Source of the DNA: WHSW01 sp963767285 | Lineage (GTDB): Bacteria; Actinomycetota; Thermoleophilia; Solirubrobacterales; 70-9 | Reading direction: 5' to 3' | Length of the DNA stretch: 64,000 nt | Assembly: GCA_963767285.1 (NCBI GenBank) | Contig: CAVYDJ010000001.1 | Span: forward strand, 186,001 to 250,000 | Shown: positions 58,523 to 64,000 of the stretch, piece after piece | How positions within the stretch are numbered: position 1 is the stretch's first letter | Layout: every line of letters begins with the position of its first letter | Made by a program: the position numbers and the translations under genes | The notes under the pieces: generated by a model | Told to the model about the DNA's origin: nothing | The model's database searches: none | The model's input: the letters and a program-made list of their open reading frames with translations, nothing else

Positions 58523-59908
58523 ATGGCGGTGAAATCGAGTTCGCGCCTCCGCCATCCGGCGGCGGCGGCCTGGATCGCGTTACTCGTCCTCGGGGCCGCT
58601 GTCGCCAGCGCCGCGACGTTCGGCGCGGACGGGATCGGGGACCCCTACTTCCCGAAAGCCGGTAACGGCGGCTATGACGTCGGGCACTACGCGCTCGACC
58701 TCGACTACGCGCCCGACACAGGCAAGCTCGACGCGACGGCGACGATCACCGCGACCGCCGCCGAGGAGCTGAGCGGCTTCAACCTCGACTACCGCGGGCC
58801 GCGGGTCCGATCCGTGACCGTCGACGGCGTGAAGGCGGGCTTCGGCCGCGCCGGCCAGGAACTGGTCGTGACCCCGGGTGCGGCGATCGCCAGCGGGGCT
58901 CAATTCACGGTCGAAGTCGTTTATCGCGGGCGCCCGGGGATGATCATCGACCCCGACGGCTCGAAGGCCGGCTGGGTGCGAACCGACGACGGCGCCTTCG
59001 TCGTCGGTGAGCCGCAGGGCTCGCCGACCTGGTTTCCCTGCAATGACCATCCGATCGACAAGGCGAGCTTCGAGTTCGAGGTCACGGTCCCGAAGGGAGT
59101 CGAGGCAGTCGCCAACGGCGCCCTGCTGAAACGCCGCCGCCACGGCGAGCGCGTCACCTGGTCGTACGCGACCACCGAGCCGATGGCCACCTATCTGGCG
59201 ACTGCGACGATCGGCAACTTCCGCCTCCGGAGCTACCGCTTCGATGGGATCAAATCGCTGGTGGCGGTCGATCCGCGGGAGGCGGCGGCGGCGCGCGGGC
59301 CGCTGAGCCGGATCAAGCCGATCACGCGGCTGTTCTCGCGGCTGTTCGGCCCGTACCCGTTCCGCCAGACCGGCGCGATCGTCGATCACGCTCCGCAGAT
59401 CGGTTACGCGCTGGAGACCCAGACGCGCCCGATCTACGCCGCCGCGCCCGACGAGGTCACGGTCGCCCACGAGCTCGCCCACCAGTGGTTCGGCGACTCG
59501 GTCAGCGTCGCGCGCTGGGAGGACATCTGGCTCAACGAGGGCTTCGCGACCTGGGCGGAGTGGCGCTGGACCGAGGAGGCGGGTGGACTGACCACGAAGG
59601 AGGTCTTCGACCGGCTGCAGGAGACGGAGGCGAGCCGGGACGGCCTTTGGGATCCGCCACCGGGTGCTCCGGGCGGGCCGGCGAACCTGTTCGCGAACTC
59701 CGTCTACATACGCGGCGGGATGACCGTCGAGGCGCTCCGCCAGCGAGTCGGCGACGAGGTCTTCTACTCGATCGTCCGCATCTGGGCCGCCGACCACGCT
59801 TACGGAAACGCCACCACCGCGGAGCTCGTCGCCCTCGCCGAGACGCGGTCCGGCGAGGACCTTGACGCCTTCTTCGACCGCTACCTCTACCAGCCCGGCA
59901 AGCCGTAG
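58523..59908 (+). CDS. M1 family metallopeptidase (aminopeptidase N-like), exported
   Basis: 461 residues. An N-terminal signal (about 10-32) is followed by the M1 beta-saddle domain (YDVGHYALDLDYAPDTGKL), then the thermolysin-like domain with VAHELAHQWFGDSV near residue 315 and the third zinc ligand in LNEGFATWAEW. The exopeptidase GxMEN motif is altered (GYALET). The helical C-terminal domain of larger M1 enzymes is missing. Location between phosphate genes may be chance. TACGGT lies seven bases before the ATG. Confidence 0.87.
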   Translation: MAVKSSSRLRHPAAAAWIALLVLGAAVASAATFGADGIGDPYFPKAGNGGYDVGHYALDLDYAPDTGKLDATATITATAAEELSGFNLDYRGPRVRSVTVDGVKAGFGRAGQELVVTPGAAIASGAQFTVEVVYRGRPGMIIDPDGSKAGWVRTDDGAFVVGEPQGSPTWFPCNDHPIDKASFEFEVTVPKGVEAVANGALLKRRRHGERVTWSYATTEPMATYLATATIGNFRLRSYRFDGIKSLVAVDPREAAAARGPLSRIKPITRLFSRLFGPYPFRQTGAIVDHAPQIGYALETQTRPIYAAAPDEVTVAHELAHQWFGDSVSVARWEDIWLNEGFATWAEWRWTEEAGGLTTKEVFDRLQETEASRDGLWDPPPGAPGGPANLFANSVYIRGGMTVEALRQRVGDEVFYSIVRIWAADHAYGNATTAELVALAETRSGEDLDAFFDRYLYQPGKP

Positions 59909-60020
59909 GGATCAGCCCGAAACTCGGCGAGCCGGAGCGACTCATGGTCGAATAGTTACCGCTTGGTGAACGCGGCGTTGCGCGACCACCCGCCGGCGCT
60001 AGCCTGTCTGGCGAGGGTCA

Positions 60021-62201
60021 GTGGAGCCGACAGAGACCGAGATCGCAGAGCCGACGGGCCAAGAGGAGGCGCCGCCGGGCGCGGCTCAGGCGGCGGAGCC
60101 GGCACCCGACCTCGAGGACGCTTCGCTCTACTTCAACCGCGAGCTCTCCTGGCTCGACTTCAACGACCGCGTCCTCCAGCTCGCCGAAGACGCCTCGGTG
60201 CCGCTGCTCGAGCGGGCCAAGTTCGCGGCGATCTGGGAGTCGAACCTGGACGAGGAGTTCATGGTCCGGGTCGCCAACCTCCAGGACGTCGTCGAGGCCG
60301 GCTCGCAGGCCCGGGCCGCCGACGGCATGACGGCGACCGAGATCCTGGCCGCGGTCCGCGAGCGCGTCCTCGTCCAGCGCGAGCGCGCCGGCGCGATCGT
60401 GGAGCGGGATCTGCGCCCGGCGCTGGCCGAGCACGGGGTCAGGATCATCACGCCGGAGGAGGCTTCCGACGACGAGCGCAAGGAGCTCCACCTGCTGTTC
60501 GAGCGCCAGGTGTTCCCCGTCCTCACCCCGCTGGTGATCGGCCGCGGCCGGCCGTTCCCCTACATCTCCAACCTCTCGCTGTCGCTGGTCGTCGTGCTCC
60601 GCGATCCGGAGAAGGACAACGAGATCCTCGCCCGGGTCAAGGTCCCGAAGGAGCTGCTCGGCCGCTTCCTCTCGCTCGGCGAGCGCGGTCACACCCTGGT
60701 CCCGCTCGACGCCCTGATCGCCGCCAACCTCGGTTCGCTGTTTCCCGGAATGGAGGTTCTCGACCACTCGTTGTTCCGGGTCACCCGCGACACCGACTAC
60801 GACGTCTCCGACGAGAGTGCCGACCTGCTCCAGGCGGTCGAGGAGGAGCTCCGCCGCCGCCGCTTCGGCGAGGTGGTGCGGCTGGAGATCGACGCCGGGA
60901 TGAGCGAGGCGCTGCGCGACCAGCTCACGGTCGCGCTCGGGGCCTCGGACGACGAGGTCTACGAGATCGACGGCCTGATCGACCTCGGCGACCTCTGGGA
61001 CGTGGTCGGTGTCTCCGGCCACGACGACCTCCGCTACCCGTCGTTCACGGCGGTGACGCCACCCCGACTGCTGTTCGGCGAGCAGGGCAAGGAGGCGAAC
61101 CTGTTCGCGGCCATCCGGGGCGGCGACATCCTCGTCCACCATCCCTACGACTCGTTCGCGACCACGGTCGAGCGCTTCGTCAAGCAGGCGGTCTCCGACC
61201 CCGACGTGCTCGCGATCAAGCAGACCGTCTACCGGACGAGCGCCGACTCGCCGCTCGTGCCGGGGCTGATCGAGGCGGCCGAGCGCGGCAAGCAGGCCGT
61301 TTGCCTGGTGGAGCTCAAGGCGCGCTTCGACGAGAACGCCAACATCCGCTGGGCGAAGAAGCTCGAGCAGGCCGGCGTCCACGTCGTCTACGGCATCCCG
61401 GCGTTGAAGACGCACGTCAAGTGCGTGCTGGTGGTCCGCCGCGAAGGCGACGGCGTTCGCCACTACGTCCACATCGGGACCGGCAACTACAACCCGAAGA
61501 CGGCGCGGATCTACACGGACCTCGGCCTCTTCACCTCCGATCCGGAGATCGGCGCCGACATCGCCGAGATGTTCAACTCGCTGACCGGGTACGCGCGGCC
61601 ACGCGACTACCGCAAGGTCCTGGTTGCCCCGTTCAGCCTCCAGAAGGGGCTGCTGAACGAGATCGAGCGCACGATCGAGTCGCATTCGCCGGCGACGCCG
61701 GGGCGGATCCGGCTAAAGATGAACTCGCTGCTCGACGCACGGTCGATTCGCGCCCTCTACCGCGCCTCGCAGGCGGGGGTCGAGGTCGACATCAACGTCC
61801 GCGGGATCTGCGCCCTGCGCCCCGGCGTCCCCGGTGTCTCGGACCGGGTCTCGGTGACCTCGATCGTCGGCCGGTTCCTCGAGCACTCGCGCATCTACTC
61901 GTTCGAGCGCCACGGCGAGCCGGCGAGCGTCTACATCGGCTCGGCCGATCTGATGCCCCGCAACCTCTACAACCGGGTCGAGCTCGTGACGCCGATCTTC
62001 GACGACCGCGTCCGCGCCGACCTGCTCGACGTCCTCGACCGCTCGCTGGCCGACAACACCAACTCGTGGGAGCTCGGCTCCGACGGTGTCTGGGTCAGGC
62101 GCGAGCCGGATGGCGAGCCGCGCAACGTCCAGCGCGAGCTGATCGAAAAGCACATCGACCGCGCCGCCTCGACGGCCAAGATCGAGGCCCCGGCGCCCTA
62201 G
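60021..62201 (+). CDS. ppk: polyphosphate kinase 1
   Basis: 726 residues; it makes polyphosphate from ATP reversibly. All PPK1 domains are present: N-terminal (YFNRELSWLDFNDRVLQLA), head, and two catalytic C-terminal domains with HHPYDSFATTVERFVKQA, LKARFDENANI, KTHVKCVLVVRREGDG and YVHIGTGNYNPKTARIYTD (the His autophosphorylated in this family). An acidic/Ala-rich extension of about 30 residues precedes it. GTG at 60021; TAGCCT 15 bases upstream may be the -10. Confidence 0.95.
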   Translation: MEPTETEIAEPTGQEEAPPGAAQAAEPAPDLEDASLYFNRELSWLDFNDRVLQLAEDASVPLLERAKFAAIWESNLDEEFMVRVANLQDVVEAGSQARAADGMTATEILAAVRERVLVQRERAGAIVERDLRPALAEHGVRIITPEEASDDERKELHLLFERQVFPVLTPLVIGRGRPFPYISNLSLSLVVVLRDPEKDNEILARVKVPKELLGRFLSLGERGHTLVPLDALIAANLGSLFPGMEVLDHSLFRVTRDTDYDVSDESADLLQAVEEELRRRRFGEVVRLEIDAGMSEALRDQLTVALGASDDEVYEIDGLIDLGDLWDVVGVSGHDDLRYPSFTAVTPPRLLFGEQGKEANLFAAIRGGDILVHHPYDSFATTVERFVKQAVSDPDVLAIKQTVYRTSADSPLVPGLIEAAERGKQAVCLVELKARFDENANIRWAKKLEQAGVHVVYGIPALKTHVKCVLVVRREGDGVRHYVHIGTGNYNPKTARIYTDLGLFTSDPEIGADIAEMFNSLTGYARPRDYRKVLVAPFSLQKGLLNEIERTIESHSPATPGRIRLKMNSLLDARSIRALYRASQAGVEVDINVRGICALRPGVPGVSDRVSVTSIVGRFLEHSRIYSFERHGEPASVYIGSADLMPRNLYNRVELVTPIFDDRVRADLLDVLDRSLADNTNSWELGSDGVWVRREPDGEPRNVQRELIEKHIDRAASTAKIEAPAP

Positions 62202-62210
62202 TTCCGGCAC

Positions 62211-62254
62211 AACTCCCGCCACGTCCTCGGCTTCGCCTCCGGGCGTGCGGGGTG
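62211..62254 (+). repeat. dispersed 44-bp repeat, copy A
   Basis: Identical to the minus-strand copy at 47557-47600, between ppk and dinB. Short inverted segments (CTCC/GGAG, GGC-TTC-GCC, flanking CCGG) suggest a REP-like foldable element of about 60 nt. Confidence 0.8.
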
Positions 62255-62283
62255 GAGTCCGGACGCCTTCTTACGATGGGCCG

Positions 62284-63357
62284 ATGCCTGCTAGGCGGAC
62301 GATCGCCCACCTCGACATGGATGCGTTCTACGTCGCGGTCGAGCTGCTGCGCCGCCCGGAGCTGCGCGGCAAGCCGGTGATCGTTGCCGGCGGCGGGCCG
62401 CGCGCGGTGGTGACGACCGCGAGCTACGAGGCGCGCCCCTTCGGCGTCGGCTCGGCAATGCCGGTCGCCCACGCGAAGCGCCGGTGCCCGGATCTGATCC
62501 ACCTGCCGGTCGACATGGCCCACTACCGCGAACGGTCGCGCGAGGTGATGGCGCTGGTCAATGAGCTCGAGGTGCCGACCCAGCCGGCCTCGCTCGACGA
62601 GGTGTACCTGGACCTCTCCGAGACGCCGGACCCGGTGGCGCGTATGAGCGGGCTGATCCGCGCGATCCGCGAGCGACTCGACCTGCATGCCTCGGTCGGG
62701 ATGGGACCCAACCGCCTGGTCGCCAAGGTCGCTTCGGATGCCGAGAAGCCGCGCGGCTTCGTAGTCCTCACCCGCGAGCAGGCCGCGACTCGCTTCGCCC
62801 CGGACCCGCCGCGGCTGATCCCGGGAATCGGGCCGAAGACGGCCGAGCGGCTCGAGGCGCTCGGCGTAAGGACGATCGGCGACCTGCAGGCCTACCCCGC
62901 CGACGAGCTGGTGCGGCTGTTCGGCACCAGTCACGGGCGCGGCCTGCACGAGCGCGCGCACTTTCGCGACGACTCGCGGGTCGAGCGCGGGGAGCTCAAG
63001 TCGCGCTCGGTCGAGACCACGTTCGACTACGACATCGCCGACCGGGAGCGGCTGGAGCGGATCCTCGACGAGCAGGCGACCCGCCTCGCGGGCGAGTTGC
63101 GCGAGCGCCGCCTGAGCGGGCGCACGATCGGGATCAAGGTCCGGCTCGACGACTGGACGACGGTCACGCGCGTCCACACGATCGAGGCGCCGACGAACGA
63201 CTCGGAGCTGATCGCGGCGACGGCACGCTCGCTTCTGCGCGCCTACGACCCGCAGCGGCCGGTGCGCCTGCTCGGGGTGCGGATGGCCTCGTTCGGCGAC
63301 GAGGAGCGCCCCGCGCCCACGGCGCCGGAGGCCCTCAGCCTGCTCGACGCCGCCTAG
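62284..63357 (+). CDS. dinB: DNA polymerase IV (Y family)
   Basis: 357 residues. Catalytic carboxylates are in IAHLDMDAFYVAVE (D11, D13 region) and SLDEVYLDLS near residue 104. VGMGPNRLVAKVASDAEKPRG and IPGIGPKTAERLEALGVRT (helix-hairpin-helix) are standard; a little-finger domain follows. Translesion synthesis enzyme. No sliding-clamp motif can be confirmed. TACGAT lies six bases before the ATG; no LexA-type box is obvious. Confidence 0.95.
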   Translation: MPARRTIAHLDMDAFYVAVELLRRPELRGKPVIVAGGGPRAVVTTASYEARPFGVGSAMPVAHAKRRCPDLIHLPVDMAHYRERSREVMALVNELEVPTQPASLDEVYLDLSETPDPVARMSGLIRAIRERLDLHASVGMGPNRLVAKVASDAEKPRGFVVLTREQAATRFAPDPPRLIPGIGPKTAERLEALGVRTIGDLQAYPADELVRLFGTSHGRGLHERAHFRDDSRVERGELKSRSVETTFDYDIADRERLERILDEQATRLAGELRERRLSGRTIGIKVRLDDWTTVTRVHTIEAPTNDSELIAATARSLLRAYDPQRPVRLLGVRMASFGDEERPAPTAPEALSLLDAA

Positions 63358-64000
63358 CTACCCGAGGGCGCGGTGCAGCGCCTGGCGCCCGGCTTCGAGC
63401 CCCGCTCTGACCACCTCGATGTCGCGCTCGAGCCGGCCGGGCACGGGCGTGCCCGGCGCGGGGCGCACCGAAAGGACGTGCGGCGTCATCCGCGGGTCCG
63501 CGTCGTGGCGGGCGAGGAGGTCCTCGTCGGCGCCCTCGCGCTCGGCCCGGGTCAGAAACGCACGGGAGATGGCAGGGTCGATCCGGGCGAGCACCCGGGT
63601 CATGACGCCGGCTCCCATCCCCGACGGCCTCGTGGTCACGTCACCCTGGCGGCGGGAGCGCAACAGCAGGACATGCGTGGCCCCATCGGCGAACGCGGCG
63701 CGAAACGGGATCGCGGCGCTCAACCCGGCGTCGAGATAGCCCGCCCCGTCGATCGCTACCGGAGGCCCGGAGAGCACCGGCAGCGTCGCGGAGGCCCGAA
63801 GCGCCTCGCGCAGGCTCGCCTCGTCGGTGATGTGGCGGTGCAGGTCGACGGCATCACCGGTGGCGACGTCGGTCGCGATCGGATGGAGCTCTGTCGGCGC
63901 TCCGAGGACCGCCTCGAAGAGGCCGGGCGACAGCTGCTCATAGCGCCGCTCGACGAGCGTCTCGATGTCGACGATCGGCCGCTTGCCGAACGCCCGGCGC
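63358..64000 (-). CDS. patatin-like phospholipase, N-terminus outside the window
   Basis: The visible 214 codons are the C-terminal part of a patatin/RssA-type acyl hydrolase: LRASATLPVLSGPPVAIDG and GYLDAGLSAAIPF hold the catalytic Asp (DG/A). The Ser of GxSxG would be upstream of the window edge. Its stop is adjacent to the convergent dinB stop. Confidence 0.8.
   Translation of the reverse strand, partial: RRAFGKRPIVDIETLVERRYEQLSPGLFEAVLGAPTELHPIATDVATGDAVDLHRHITDEASLREALRASATLPVLSGPPVAIDGAGYLDAGLSAAIPFRAAFADGATHVLLLRSRRQGDVTTRPSGMGAGVMTRVLARIDPAISRAFLTRAEREGADEDLLARHDADPRMTPHVLSVRPAPGTPVPGRLERDIEVVRAGLEAGRQALHRALG

Overview
The window is GC-rich DNA from an actinobacterium, most likely the class Thermoleophilia (Solirubrobacterales-type). 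The reasons are strong G/C bias at third codon positions, many GTG and TTG starts, a tmRNA with an actinobacterial-style tag (ADSNHEFALAA), F420-type oxidoreductases, GAP and MpaB families, and a promoter habit in which a TANNNT hexamer sits 6-7 nt before the start codon (leaderless messages). The class is an inference; no rRNA is present. I saw no insertion sequence, prophage, CRISPR array or tRNA.

Layout. 1-5.7 kb: a ClC channel (cut by the window edge), a two-helix K+ channel, a holin-phosphodiesterase fusion, a YrhK-like membrane protein and glutamate decarboxylase. 5.9-11.1 kb: a tightly coupled run ftsE-ftsX-S41 protease-RNB ribonuclease-smpB. 11.2-16.7 kb: a long Pro/Ala-rich coiled-coil protein with a C-terminal helix-hairpin-helix, a disulfide-reductase-like flavoprotein, a LigD-like protein whose ligase half has lost its catalytic residues, and a site-2 protease. 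16.9-17.3 kb, minus strand: ssrA (tmRNA), about 6 kb from its partner smpB. 17.3-27 kb: metabolic and membrane genes ending in an amino-acid-type ABC transporter. 27-31 kb: a secreted protein with ten 8-cysteine repeats, followed directly by a MauE-type membrane protein carrying two thioredoxin domains. 31-35.5 kb: SDR, phytoene-desaturase-like flavoprotein, Abi-alpha/DUF4393 and DUF445 proteins. 35.5-39.4 kb: arsenic region with arsR, arsM (frameshifted) and an R2-like diiron protein on one strand, arsC and an MFS transporter on the other, around a divergent promoter. 39.4-50.7 kb: SGNH hydrolase, cupin, LLM oxidoreductase, phosphoesterase, LtrA, lipoate ligase-like protein, an Rpf-like protein, SpoIIM, two crotonases (one frameshifted), an HD protein and uppP. 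50.8-62.2 kb: a phosphate and polyphosphate block (response regulator, pstSCAB, phoU, ppx, two CHAD proteins, M1 peptidase, ppk). The end holds dinB and a partial patatin.

Functional themes. The phosphate block is coherent: two 11-bp-spaced PHO-box-like repeats lie before the response regulator and before pstS, and polyphosphate making, breaking and binding genes follow. Trans-translation (smpB, ssrA) and exoribonuclease genes are close together. The best candidates for something undescribed are the 8-Cys repeat protein with its adjacent MauE-thioredoxin partner, a pair of tiny paralogous proteins sharing LSVPECSCxxCLE, a 44-bp dispersed repeat with a degenerate copy inside a CHAD gene, the pseudo-ligase, and an R2-like diiron protein coupled to arsM. 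Single-base frameshifts in arsM and a crotonase, plus two weaker cases, may be real or may be assembly errors.
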